Positions 1 through 11,100 of a DNA stretch of 64,000 nt are shown in pieces. The position numbers and the translations under genes were made by a program. The DNA lies in contig LGRX02033488.1 in NCBI GenBank assembly GCA_001247695.2, forward strand, positions 1-64,000. Direction: 5' to 3'. The notes beneath the pieces were generated by a model. The model did not search any database and was not told the origin of the DNA. It saw only the letters and a list, made by a program, of their open reading frames with translations. The stretch comes from Cymbomonas tetramitiformis (lineage: Eukaryota > Chlorophyta > Pyramimonadophyceae > Pyramimonadales > Pyramimonadaceae). Position 1 is the first letter of the stretch; the number at the start of each line of letters is the position of its first letter.

Positions 1-95
1 CCCACCTGTGCGCACCCTTCAGCTCAACCCACCCCCTATGCGTGTGCGCGCCCTCGAGCTCAACCCACCCCCTATGCGTGTGCGCACACCCCACC
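1..95. repeat. 36-bp minisatellite at the window edge
   Basis: Two units beginning AGCTCAACCCACCCCCTATG start at 21 and 57, exactly 36 bp apart. A degenerate partial unit precedes them and the array runs off the left edge. No gene is visible in it. Confidence 0.7.
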
Positions 96-141
96 GCTCA
101 TTCTTTGGTTGAGCTGGAGGGTGCAGATGAGCAAGGGGGGC

Positions 142-644
142 CATTCTTTGGTAAAAAGAAACATACCTTTGTAGAAGAGACAAATGATGGAAACTCGAAA
201 CGTAATTTTTCTACATGGACCACACAAGAACGAAAAGGTTAGAACTCCAAGCCTAAAGAAAAGGAAAGATCGGACGTCCAAACAAAGAGGGTGAAAAGAA
301 GATAGAAAGCACACCTTTATTGTGTGGCATCCCGGGTTTTCACCGAGACCTCACTTGAGCTTTTTCTTCAGGCCTGAATAAAAGTGCAATGCCTTAACAA
401 GTTGTTGAGGGCCTTAACAAACAGTTCAAGGATCATTCTTTGGTAAAAAGAAACATACCTTTGTAGAAGAGATAGATGATGGAAACTCGAAACGTAATTT
501 TCCTACATGGAGCACGCAAGAACGAAAAGGTTAGAACTCCAAGCCTAAAGAAAAGGAAAGATCGGACGTCCAAACAAAGAGGGTGAAAAGAAGATAGAAA
601 GCACACCTTTAGTGTGTGGCATCCCGGGTTTTAACCGAGACCTC
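142..644. repeat. Direct repeat pair A, 211 bp at a 292-bp spacing
   Basis: The segments 142-352 and 434-644 are nearly identical. Both start CATTCTTTGGTAAAAAG and end in ACCGAGACCTC. The second copy ends in the start of repeat pair B, so the two families overlap. The short ORFs here show no recognisable domain and repeat with the DNA, so I do not call genes. Confidence 0.8.
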
Positions 645-1191
645 CAAACCGCAGTTTGGCGCTCTGTTTGAGCGAATGCCACGTTCGCAATGCAAACTGA
701 AAAAAACTGTCGTCAAAAAGATAGGGTTGCGAAGAGATCACCCATCTCTTCGAAAAGTTAACCAAAGGAAGTGATGAAAATACTTACATGGGGTAGTTTT
801 CCGCGAGGGAAACGCTCGTGAAGTCAAAATAGTCGTGAAAATAGCGGTTTTCCCGCTATCGAAGGGTCTGAAAACCTGCGAATCTTTCAAAAAGGAGAAG
901 GTAAGTAAACGAGTGTCGTTGAACACTCTTCTATTGTGTGGCATCCCGGGTTTTAACCGAGACCTCCAAACAGCAGTTTGGCGCTCTGTTTGAGCTAATG
1001 CCACGTTCGCAATGCAAACTGAAAAAAACTGTCGTAAAAAAGATAGGGTTGCCAAGAGATCACCCATCTCCTCGAAAGTTCAACCAAATGAAGTGATGAA
1101 AATACTTAAATGGGGTAGTTTTCCGCGAGGAAGACGCCGGTAAAGTCCAAACCGCCGTCAGAATAGCAGTTTTACCGCTATCGAAGGGTCT
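613..1191. repeat. Direct repeat pair B, about 258 bp at a 322-bp spacing
   Basis: The segments 613-870 and 935-1191 are near copies. Both open with TGTGTGGCATCCCGGGTTTT and close with CGCTATCGAAGGGTCTG. The opening 32-bp block occurs a third time at 321-352. Whether this is a subtelomeric repeat or a worn mobile element cannot be decided here. Confidence 0.75.
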
Positions 1192-1703
1192 GCCGATCTG
1201 TGAATTTGTGAACAAGAGAAACTTCGAGTGCAAACGCGTATGATTAAGCGTAGCTAGAAAATTGTCATGTTACCATACAATGTAACGGAAATAAAATACA
1301 AATCAACTGTTAGAAGATCGTAGTGCACCATCTCGTCGAAACTTCCCAAAGCCAAAGAGCGTTCCAAGCGCTAGCGTAAAACTCTTCTAGAGTGGCCCAC
1401 AACAAGGCGTGGACATTCTGAAACAAAATATTGTTACCAAATAAAATAAAATACTGCGCTAGAGCTGCTTTAAAATGCCCCAAAGGGGTTATTTCACCGC
1501 TTACTTGAAGCGCGGTCAAGTCCGAAGTGTTTCGAAAATTCAGGGGGCGCTCCACTATAAAGTTAATTTATATATTTTCAAGAGAAAATCTTGTGATAGT
1601 TGTATAATTTCAGCACACTGCCTCTGCCCCCTGAACTTTTCATCGTAAGTCTCCCACCAACTGCCGGAACTACTGGGCAGTCGCAAACGCTGAATGTCAC
1701 AGT
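1192..1703. other. No recognisable feature
   Basis: This AT-rich stretch holds only short ORFs without recognisable domains. I see no repeats, RNA gene or element ends. Confidence 0.5.
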
Positions 1704-1852
1704 CAACAGTGCCGTTCGTTAGTTATTGAATATGGAAATATATATAATCGCTTGCCCGCCCCAACTTTGTTGCGCTACTGCAGGAACGCCCCCTCGTGAT
1801 TTTAATCACATTACCTGAAGTACATTTTTTCAACGTTCGTAAGTAATATAAA
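1704..1852 (+). repeat. Dispersed ~150-bp repeat, copy 1 (inverted copy at 60315-60464)
   Basis: The block from CAACAGTGCCGTTCGTTAG to the AACGTTCGTAAG region matches the reverse complement of 60315-60464 with scattered differences. Shared landmarks are CCCCAACTTTGTTGCGCT and TGATTTTAATCACATTA, the latter containing the palindrome TGATTTTAATCA. It has no coding content. It abuts but is not part of the foldback element that starts at 1857. Confidence 0.8.
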
Positions 1853-1856
1853 CGTA

Positions 1857-3287
1857 TTCACAAGGCGAATACCTGTTTTTTGGAGCTCTTGAACGACACT
1901 ATCCGCAACCGCATCAGCTTCGTTTGCAGTCGCGACTGCAAGCTAAGTTGATGCGGTTCAAGATAGGGTCGACTAATTCACGGCAGCCGAGGGGTGTTCA
2001 TGCGTTCTAGCGCAAGAAACTTGGCAGATATATGCGTATCAATAATATGAATATATCTTGGAAGTTGCAGGTCATACCTTGAAGCATAAATCAAACAGTC
2101 GCATCTTGACATGAAGCGTTTTCGGTTTGGGCTTTGATTTACCAAAACCCAAAACTGCCTTGCAGAATTGGAGTTGTCGTGCCTTCCAGATCACGAAACC
2201 TGGCAGATATATTCATAACAGTATTATGAATATATCCTGGAAGTTGCAGGTCATACCTTGAAGCATACTTCAAACAGTCACATCTTGACATGAGGCGTTT
2301 TCGGTTTGGGCTTTGATCTACCCAAACCCAAAACTGCTTTGCAGAATAGGAGTTGTCGTGCCTTCCAACTCACGAAACCTGGCAGATATATTCATAACAG
2401 TATTATGAAAATATCCTGGAAGTTGCAGGGCCTGCCGTCAAGTATGCTTCAAACAGTCACATCTTGACATGAAGTGTTTTCGGTTTGGGTTTTGATTACC
2501 CAAACCCAAAACTGCCGTGCAGAATTGGAGTTGTCGTGCACTCCAACTCACGAAACCTGGCAGATATATTCATAACAGTATTATGAATATATCTTTGAAG
2601 TTGCAGGTCATACCTTGAAGCATACTTCAAACAGCCACATCTTGACATGAAGCGTTTTCGGTTTGGGCTTTGATTTACCCAAACCCAAAACTGCTTTTGC
2701 AGAATAGGAGTTGTCGTGCCTTCCAACTCACGAAACCTGGCAGATATATTCATAACAGTATTATGAATATATCCTGGAAGTTGCAGGGCCTGCCGTCAAG
2801 TATGCTTCAAACAGTCGCATCTTGACATGAGGCGTTTTCGGTTTGGGTTTTGATTACCCAAACCCAAAACTGCCTTACAGAATTGGAGTTGTCGTGCACT
2901 CCAACTCACGAAACCTGACAGATATATTCATAACATTATTGTGAATATATCTTTGAAGTTGCAGGGCCTGCCGTCAAGTATGCTTCAAACAGTCGCAACT
3001 TGACAAGAGGCGCGTTGGGTTTGGATTTATCCTCTTGTCAAGATGTGACCGTTTCGAGCGTACTCGACGGCATGCCCTGAAACTTACGGGATATATTCAT
3101 ATTATTGATACGAATATATCTGCCAAGTTTCTTGGGCTAGAACGCATGAACACCCCTCGGCTGCCGTGAATTAGTCGACCCTATCTTGAACCGCATTAAC
3201 TTAGCTTGCTGTCGCAACTGCAAACGAAGCCGATGCGGTTGCGGATGGGGTCGATCAATAGCTAAAAAAAGGTATTCGCCTTGTGAA
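1857..3287. mobile_element. Foldback element with ~215-bp terminal inverted repeats
   Basis: The left end 1857-2070 is nearly the exact reverse complement of the right end 3066-3287. Both outer tips read TTCACAAGGCGAATACCT, and both contain the CGGCAGCCGAGGGGTGTTCA and ATGCGGTTCAAGATAGGG blocks. The interior is a ~180-bp tandem array. A short pivot near 3000-3040 (CTTGACAAGAGG facing CCTCTTGTCAAG) marks the fold point. Long inverted repeats around satellite DNA are the hallmark of foldback transposons, which are non-autonomous and mobilised in trans. I found no clear target duplication, so the exact tips are provisional. Confidence 0.85.
2015..3010. repeat. ~180-bp satellite array inside the foldback element, about 5.5 units
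   Basis: The anchor GGAAGTTGCAGG or TGAAGTTGCAGG recurs at about 2059, 2239, 2418, 2596, 2776 and 2953, giving a 177-180-bp period. Units carry a palindrome of the form GATATATTCATAA-x-TTATGAATATATC and a second hairpin built from GTTTGGG and CCCAAAC. Two variants are mixed: one continues GTCATACCTTGAAG, the other GGCCTGCCGTCAAG. The ORFs across it only mirror the repeat. Confidence 0.85.
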
Positions 3288-3329
3288 CACATATATGTGA
3301 AAAAATATAAATGAAGGGGCGCTAGGCGA

Positions 3330-3800
3330 CTGTGTGTATCGGGGGTTGGTTTAAGCGAGGGCTGCATATTGTGACGAGGGATGCAATGCAGCGTGGATAT
3401 ATGCGGCACGAGAGCTTTCGCCGAAATGCGTTGTGCAAGGAGGGTCGCTTACACGCGCGAGGTTCGAGGCTGTACGAATGGATGTCGGACTCTAGGTCGC
3501 GGGTGGATGTCCGGCGCGAGGACGCAAGTGGGTGGCAGGCGCGAGCTCGTGAATGGGTGTGAGAGGTGAGGTCGCGACTTGGCGATGTTACGTGCACGAT
3601 CGTGCGCGGTCGCAAGTGGGCGGTGTCAGACGCATGGACGCGAGCGAGTGGGAGTCAGAAGCGAGTTCGTGAGTGGGTCTCATACGCGAGTACGCGAATG
3701 GGTGTAAGAGTTGATCACATGATATCTACGGTGGTTCGGCGTATTGGACGGATCACGGTACGCGGCTGGTCGCTCTTTCTCAGGTAGCGTGTATATCGGC
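3330..3800. repeat. Degenerate GC-rich repeat tract
   Basis: Short imperfect elements of the GCGAGT...GTGGGTG type (GAGTGGGTGTGAGA, GAGTGGGTCTCATACGCGAG and similar) recur throughout. Several overlapping ORFs exist on both strands with Arg, Ser and Gly-rich translations, which is typical of non-coding GC-rich repeats. I do not call a gene. Confidence 0.5.
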
Positions 3801-3839
3801 GGACGATACGGGCGGGGTATATCGGCGATAGAGGTGAGT

Positions 3840-4480
3840 GGCATGTACTGGTGCTTACTGGCAAGTACCGTGACATACAGGTATGTACTGGCACCTACCG
3901 GGAACTACCGGGATTACCGGAACATACTGTACATTACTGGCGAGTACCGTGGACATACAGGTATACCGCAACCTACCGGGAACTACCGGGATTACCGGAA
4001 CATACCGGCATCACCGGGGCTTCATCGGGTAAGTACCGTGACATACGTATGTACTGGCACCTACCGGGAACTACCGGGATTAATCGGAACATAATGCATG
4101 TACTGGGGCTTCTACATCGGCAAGCGTACCGTGACATGCTGTGTATGTACCTGGCACCTACCGAACCACCGACTACCGGAACATACCGGCATGCAATCGG
4201 GCTTACCGGCAACTACCGTGGCATACAGTGTGTGACCGGCACCTACTGGAACTACTGACATCGAAACATACCGGCATGTAATCGGGCTTTCATCGGGCAA
4301 CTACCGTGACATACAAAGGCTGCACGGCACCTAACAATACCGGGAACTACTCGGGATTACTCGGAACATAATCGGGCATGTACTGGGGCTTACTGACAAG
4401 TACCGTGACATACAGGTATGTACTGGCACCTACCGGGAACTACCGGGATTACTGGAACATACCGGGACTGCAGGCATGCC
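3840..4480. repeat. Minisatellite built on ACCGGGAACTACCGGGATTA
   Basis: The string GGCACCTACCGGGAACTACC, followed by GGGATTACCGGAACATAC and an AAGTACCGTGACATACA segment, recurs about six times with substitutions and indels. The unit is roughly 100-120 bp and has a shorter internal TACCGG rhythm. Apparent ORFs on both strands are translations of the repeat. Confidence 0.8.
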
Positions 4481-4548
4481 TATAAATGTAATAGAGGGGG
4501 GGTACAAGGCCCCCTTGATGTACTCCATACGTACGCGATACCCCAACC

Positions 4549-6321
4549 TCAACTAAATTCATACAACGTATACCATCTGGCCTGTCTTCTGCTCAGCTTT
4601 CTACCGGGCTCCATTAGCCACTCCAGCGGTCGATGATCTCCTTGTAGGCGAAAGTTGGTGAAGGTCAAGTAGTGGCGCCAGGTGACTGTAGTACAATAAT
4701 GCAATGCGCAAAACTCCCGCTCACCCGTATGGTAGTTCTGCTCCGCCGCACTGAATTGCCTGCTCTCGTACGCGATCACTCGCAGGCCATCGCCGTTGTC
4801 TTGCATGAGCACCCCCCCAGTGCGATGCCACTGGCGTCTGTCTGCACAACAAAAGGGGCGGACCCATCTGCAGCTCCTTTGGTGTTGGGGAGCGCTAGTA
4901 CCGGAGCAAAAATCAGAGCAGCCTTCAGCTCCTCAAAGCCCACTGCTGTAGCGGACCCTATTCCCATGCAACATCCGACTTCGTAAGACGAGTCAGCGGC
5001 TGTGCGATCTCGGAAAAGCAATGGATAAACCGACGGTATGTCCTAATACCCCGCCAGGCCCAGAAATCGCCGAACATGTGTCACCGACTCCAGTTCAGGC
5101 CAGTCGCGCGCACTGCAACCACCTTGTCGTGCTGGCCGGGCGACACCCATCTGCCGAGATAGTGTGGTCAAGGAAGCGCAGGGACTTCTTCAACAGCTGC
5201 ACTTTCGAGCGCTTCAGGAAAACACCCTTCTCGCGACAAATGAGGAGCAATTGTTCGGCATGCCGGTGGTGTTCTTCTAAGGTATTGCTGAACACAACCA
5301 CGTCGTCAATGAAGATTCGAACAAATGAAAGGTGTCCCAGATCCCTCTGCATGCGCCGCTGATATTGTGACGGGGAGTTCTGCAAGCCTTGCGGCATAAA
5401 CAACCACTCGTAGGAACCCATATGAGTCGTGAACGCTGTCTTCTCCACATCCCCTGGTGCCATGGGCACCTGCCAGAACCCATCCACCGCGTCGAAGGAG
5501 GAGAAAAACTTCACGCCGTGCATCTCGTCGAACATCACTTGAATGTCGGGCAGCGGGTACTTGTCCTTGACAGTCTGCTTATTCAGCATACGATGATCAA
5601 TGACAAGACGAAGTTCTTTGGGGTTACCGGGCTTGGGGATCATTAGACAGGGGGCGGCGTAAGGGTTGGCCGAAGGACGTATGTGATCCTTGGCCATCAA
5701 GATCTCTATGCGGTCCCTCAACTGGCGGAGCTCCTCTGCCGACTTCTTATAGGCGCGTTGACTGGGGGGACCTTTCTTGCTCAACTAAGCGTCCAGTGGG
5801 ATGTAAGCTTCGTCTTAAGCATCATGCCTCGGATGTTCCAGATTAGGGAGTGCATCGTACACCTCCGTCTCAGGGAAGAAGGCTTACCGTGAGGGGCCGG
5901 CCCGGGGCCGTTTGAAGTCAGCCCGGGCCGGTTGCGGGCCGCTCGATTGTTGGATGCGGGCCGTCTCTCAAGGGTCCCGATTATGAAAATTTTCGTGAAA
6001 TTTGTGCGATTTTTATGATCTTGCCATACTTAAAATTAAAATTTTGCGCCTGCGGCGGGCAAATTTGAAGATTGGCCGGGCTGGCCGAAACTGGGCCAAT
6101 AAAACTTCCAAATGCGGGCCGCTTCAAAAAAAAGAAAGCCTTCTTCTCTGCTCCGTCTTGTACTTCTCGCCCAGAAACGCTTGGAACTTGAGGGTCCACT
6201 CCGGGCTGATATCAGCGTCCTGATTGTCGGAAGGCGGTTGTGAGGGGTCGCTCTTAGGGAGGTCCGTTGCTGTGGTAGCGAAAGCAGACTCCTCACTGTC
6301 CGGGTCCCTCTTTGCCATCAT
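4549..6321 (-). pseudogene. Broken Ty3/gypsy pol (reverse transcriptase and RNase H), interrupted by a MITE
   Basis: The minus strand reads through part of a Ty3/gypsy polyprotein. About 5784-5095 encodes the reverse transcriptase, with RLVIDHRMLNKQT, KYPLPDIQ, the palm motif FIDDVVVF (F-x-D-D, as in the intact element further right) and LRFLDHTISADGCRP. RNase H follows in pieces: QTDASGIALGG near 4860 and, in another frame, ESRQFSAAEQNYH and GDHRPLEWL. Upstream of the RT the frame contains a TAA and a TAG. It continues beyond the 280-bp MITE (5871-6150) into 6151-6321. Removing the MITE and one target copy rejoins the frame as KYKTE-VYDALPNLEHP. Protease and integrase are absent. It is a dead, older relative of the Ty3 element at 37-52 kb. 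Confidence 0.88.
5871..6150. mobile_element. hAT-type MITE, copy 1 (280 bp)
   Basis: The ends are inverted: CAGGGAAGAAGGCTT on the left faces AAGCCTTCTTCTCTG on the right. They are flanked by an 8-bp duplication CTCCGTCT at 5863-5870 and 6151-6158. CAG...CTG termini and 8-bp duplications are typical of hAT transposons. The inside is non-coding and very GC-rich at its left (GGGGCCGGCCCGGGGCC), with repeated GCGGGCCG words. A second copy in the same orientation lies at 35023-35291. Both copies sit inside coding sequence of other mobile elements. The MITE must depend on a transposase elsewhere. Confidence 0.9.
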
Positions 6322-6894
6322 GATCCAGGCAGGTTGGAGGTCGGGGTCGACGTCGCCCTTCAGTTTTCGCGTGTCCGCATAAACCAGATGCTTCCAAAAA
6401 CACCCATACTACGTGAACCGGCGCTGTCATTAAAAACTCACTTTTGGATGCAAGGGCCCTTATGCGCGCATGGCTCATATGTCACCAGTATGCAATATCA
6501 CCCAAACGACATGTCGAACAGGAGTCTTTTGGGGGACCCGATGTATAAAACAGGGGATATTTCAATATACGGGATGCCTCCGCGATGCAAATTCGAAATA
6601 CCAAGGTTGCCGTGATAAACAAACAATGAGGAATCCGCATCGATAATCGATACATTATTGCACTGCGTGTATGTGTTTTCTGCGTGGGTTTTAAAAGATT
6701 CAGGCGTTACCCGTCGTATCGATTGGGTTTAAGGAGCCTTATACCAAGCTCTCAATTCGAAAGTTATTAAGTTATTAAGTGATCAAATTGATGATTTTTT
6801 TCAAAAAAATCGGCATGAATGCTCCACAAGTGATAGAACGTTGATAAAATAGCGCGTGCGCTGGTCAGGTTCGCCCAAACGCGGTGTGGGAGAG

Positions 6895-7276
6895 ATGAGG
6901 GGATTGCGCCTGCTTCTAGCACATGACCCGAATGAATGTGATAGGTGCGATTACACGGACGCGGAGCTGTGTCGCCATCTGCCTCTGGCGGACTACCAGA
7001 GCTACCTCACCAGCCGGCAGCGCCGCATGGAGGAGATGGTGGCTCAGGAGATGGAGGCGCGGATAGTGAAGGGCATGAGGCGCGAGGTGCAGCAGTTGCG
7101 GGTCTGCAAACGAAGTGTGCTTGGATAGGGAGATCGACCGGGTGGTAATGGACTGTGAGCATGCGTGCCTGTGCAGCACATGCCTAGACGGGATAATGAG
7201 GATGCGGCAGCAATATCGGAAATGCCCGGTTTGCCGCGGAGATATTAGGCAATGCCACCAAGTGTTCATTGGATGA
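6895..7276 (+). pseudogene. RING-finger protein gene with a frameshift
   Basis: From an ATG at 6895 the frame encodes NECDRCDYTDAELC, then LPLADYQSYLTSRQRR and a charged helix rich in Glu and Arg, typical of the region before a RING domain in ubiquitin ligases. Near 7110 the frame must shift to read a C-terminal RING: EVCLDREIDRVVMDCEHACL, then CSTCLDGI and KCPVCRGDI, ending at the TGA at 7274-7276. The second half of the C3HC4 pattern is clear; the first Cys pair falls at the shift. It could be a small gene with an unseen intron or a one-base lesion. Known RINGs of this type bind E2 enzymes; the substrate is unknown. Confidence 0.65.
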
Positions 7277-7304
7277 GTGTTCGTTGCAGTGACACCATCC
7301 ATCG

Positions 7305-7675
7305 ATCATCCTGCTATTTTTTTGAGTCGATTATTCTGGACACTGTGTTGATGAATGGTCATCGTTATGCATGTTCTATTTGTATTTTGTGTATCTGATA
7401 CACAACAGGCTGGATATTTAGTATTTGAATATATGTTAGTAACTATGTCGAGAAAAGCCACGGGATACGTGTACATTTGATGAAGCGTGGATCATCCTGC
7501 TATTTTTTGAGTCGATTATTCTTGACATTGTGTTGATGAATGGTTCATCGTTATGCATGTTCTACCTGTCGTTTGTGTATCTGATAAACGAGAGGCTGGA
7601 TATTTGGTATTTAAATGAATGTTATTAGCTATGTCCGAGAACAGCCACGGAATATGTGTACATTTTATGAAGCAT
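7305..7675. repeat. 186-bp tandem duplication
   Basis: The segment 7305-7490 is repeated at 7491-7675. Both start ATCATCCTGCTATTTTTT and share CATCGTTATGCATGTTCTA, CAGG/GAGG CTGGATATTT and the ending ACATTT(T/G)ATGAAGC. The first copy begins 29 bp after the RING-frame stop, so this is probably a duplicated 3' flank. Confidence 0.85.
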
Positions 7676-7676
7676 G

Positions 7677-8141
7677 TTGGTGGAAAACAATTGGATTGTT
7701 TCTCTTTTCTAAAAAATTGGGAGGTGCACACACGCCACGCCTTGACATACGCTGGATGGGCAGCATATACATAAATGGGTGCAAACGTATGCTAACTGTG
7801 CCAACCTAGACACCTGGTATACACGGACGCAATATTATTAAAGCGCAGCTTACCCGAATAGTAGTTGTCATAGTGGTTGTCACATTGTTGACTGATCATC
7901 GTGTAGCATCTTAAGTATGAATTTCAAATTCATTCAATCCCGACAATGTAAATATATCAATAGCACATATATGTGTAGACTCCCCATATAATTCAGATAT
8001 TTACAACATGCTTCTGATACATTTTCAACAAAGATTTTCGGGCTAAGTACATCACATTGTCCGGTATTTGTTGATAAGTGCTGCATTAGTGTGCATCAAC
8101 CGACTGCAAATGAGCGAGCATGCTCAGTCGCGTTTGCTTAT
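7677..8141. other. No recognisable feature
   Basis: AT-rich sequence with one 64-codon ORF that has no recognisable motif. It separates the RING fragment from the 3' end of the large helicase gene and may include that gene's 3' untranslated region. Confidence 0.4.
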
Positions 8142-11100
8142 TCAAGCCCGCCCTACATGCAACACATAGCACGGCAGAATTTGATCAGGATTGTTAATCA
8201 CCAGCTGGCTAGCATGGCCTCGTTCGTTATGATTCACCCGGTGGCTATCATAGCCTGACATTATCTCACCTTTGGTGTCGAGAGGATTCTGGTTATTAAT
8301 ATCGAATGCGCACCCAGGCAGTACCCGGCACAACAGAAGATTCTGGCCATACTGAAGTGATGTCTCAGGGAACTCAGAAAAGTAAAAACCTCGGCCAAAC
8401 GCAGTGCGGCGGATGCGGGCTGGATCAAAGTTATTTCGTACAATATTTTCAATATTTGCGGGATCCCCCGTCCCGTGGAAGGCCAGGACTTCATTCACAC
8501 TTCTATCAGCAGATCTTAGCTCGGTCTTTTTCTTCTCAAACCGGGACACCAGTTCCACATTGATGATCAGTTCCACTTTCTTCAGCATTAGTGTTGATGG
8601 GGAACTCCGGCGATTGTGATGAAGCAACCGTAAGAACTGTGACTCGACCACTCGGAAGTGGCTAATGTCGAGAGCATCCGCCTTGTCGTACTCGCGTTTG
8701 GGCAGCAATGTATGCCGAGTAAGGGCATCACCGCCTGTTGCCAGCTGCTTGCTAACGCTCACAACGTCAACGCTCCTTGGCTCGAAGTGAACCACATATT
8801 TAACCAACACTTGGCAAGCATCATGCACCACATACTGATCAAAGGCCGTGGCGCCCTTCTCTGCGGCCTCGGCATCTCGCTGGACAAAGAGCGAATCGAA
8901 GCCTCGAGTGTTGAGCATCTCCATATCGGTGCACTCTCTCGCCTCATCAGCACAGCTGACCGACATGCATCGACCCAGCAACACCTCGCACACCAATAGT
9001 ACACTGGCCCCTTCTGCATGGAGCTCTTGCGCTGATTTGGCCAGGCCCGAGACAAAGTAGACCCCACAACCATACGGCATACTCGTCGTCGTCTTTCTGG
9101 TGAGACGCTTGGGGACCTCAAATCCTTGCCGTAGGATCCTCTGAGCGTCGATTTCCGTGCAGCAGTGCAACTTGACGGCTTTGATTGTGGGATCCGCGCA
9201 TCCTAAGGCAGCCTGGTAATACCTCCTCTGCTGCCCGAGGTGGGTGACGCGGTCCACACGTGTCACCTCAGGAAACGTATTGTCCCGAGCGCCCAAAAAC
9301 TGCACCACTTTGTCGCGCACCTCGAAATAGTCCGCCGCAGTCTCCCCTGTTCCAAGGATTTTCGTCCTACATGGCATCTGCGTCACGTCCTTGGTGTTTA
9401 GCTCCACCAGCTCACGCTTCAGTCTGACAATCTCGTCCTTGTACGCCATCGCCGCGGCCTCTTTGGCGCGCTCCTCCTCGACGCGGCCCCTCTCAACGCA
9501 CACCGCGCACTCACTTGCGGACAGGCACGGCTCCCCGCATTGCTTCGGGCACGGGTGCCCACACGGTAATTTTCGTTTGCACGAGGCTCTGCAGGCTGGC
9601 GCCTCAACCTCATGCTCGCAGCGCAGCTTCCAGCACTCCACCGACGCTTGCGGGTGACCGAAGTCGCACATATGGGAGACGAGCACCTTGCACCGCACCT
9701 CTGACTCGGCTTGGCTGCACAAGCGCTCTAACGCGTGGCGCTCGGGGTGCGCGCACTCGAACCGCACTCGCTCATTGCACACAGCCTCCGGGTCGCAGCA
9801 GCGGCGTTTATGTGCGTGGGCAGGCTCCTGCGGACACGTGTATGGTACCCAGCGCCGGCACTTGGACGCAGCGTGCAGCCGATTCCAGTCGCCGCCGTGG
9901 CACCCGCGTGGACAGCGGTGTCCGTCAATGTTGCATCCCATCACTTCGGGGCAGGCTTGTCCGCAGAGCGCCTTTTCAATGGGGATCTCCTTCGCCTCGA
10001 ATGCTGCTAGCGTGCAATCTGGGTGGCGCGGGCAGATCAAGGGTAGCCCATCTTCGAGTGCGCTGCGCTTTGCGAGGCTCTGCACCAGAAAACTCCACTC
10101 CGGGCACGGCGCAAAGCTCCGGGGATCAGCGACGAAGTAGAGCCCTCGACGGGCACGAGACTGCGCGACGCAGCGCCGCTGTTTCCCTTGCGCGCCCGCC
10201 AGGAAGCCCCGCAGCGCCCCGGTCCGCACCAGGGAGACCACCACGAAGTCATTCTCGTTGCCCTGAAACTCGTCGATCGTGCGGACGGCAATTTCTTCGT
10301 CCTCCTCGAAATCGGGTCGCCGCCGCAGATGCCGCCGCAGCTCGCGCACCTGCGAATGCCATGCGGGAACGTGCGTGAGATGGGAACAGGCGTGCACATC
10401 CGCACGATTGACGATCTTATGGCGCGCCTGCGCGCGCATACGCTCAGCACGGGCGCCTTCAAGGCATCCGCTTAAGAGGTGATGCATGCCATCTGTTTGA
10501 AGTCCGCGCTCCTCAGAGCAACCTGATGTGTAAAAATAATTATAGATGCCACAGTCTAAGTGACTGTGTAAGAGCGTGATTCACACGTCTCTGAGCGATG
10601 GAGAGCACACTTGTACACGTGGTGGGTGCCAGGCCACATCAAGGGTGTGACACACTCTCCGAGATGACAGAGGCGCCGATGAGCTGGACTCCTCGGCAGG
10701 CAGCACGGGCATGATACGGCATACCAGGCAAATGACCATGGCTCTGCAGTGTTGGCAGCGGCACACTGCACAGCACTGCGCACAGCGAGAGGCACGAAGC
10801 TCCGGTAATGCGAGCCAGAATGGGCAGCAGGGCACATAATGGCGCATTGTGAGCGCCGCACCTCTGCGAGCGCAGCCAGGCGCAAGCCACCACTTTTACA
10901 GCTGAGGTTTTGCACCATGGATAAGGTTCTGGATTCGGAACAAATCCTAGACGCCAGCGGAAGCTCTGTGGCTAGGTGGTGTTGCAATGCAAAGCAGGCC
11001 TGACGTTGCACCCGCGAAGAGCAGTTGGGGAGTTCGTCTGTCGCGGCGTGAAGCGTGCGCGCCAGCATGCGGCATGGCAATGCGAAAGTAAATAAGCAGC

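Noticed and set aside
3840..4480. Overlapping ORFs rich in Tyr, Arg and Gly in the ACCGGG minisatellite
   Set aside because: Every frame reads the tandem repeat on both strands, with no domain.
6334..6615. 93-codon plus-strand ORF right of the Ty3 remnant
   Set aside because: No motif, partner exon or codon signal supports it.
9515..10378. 287-codon plus-strand ORF opposite the helicase-PARP gene
   Set aside because: It is antisense to well-supported coding sequence, Arg, Ala and Ser-rich, and without motifs: a GC-rich shadow frame.
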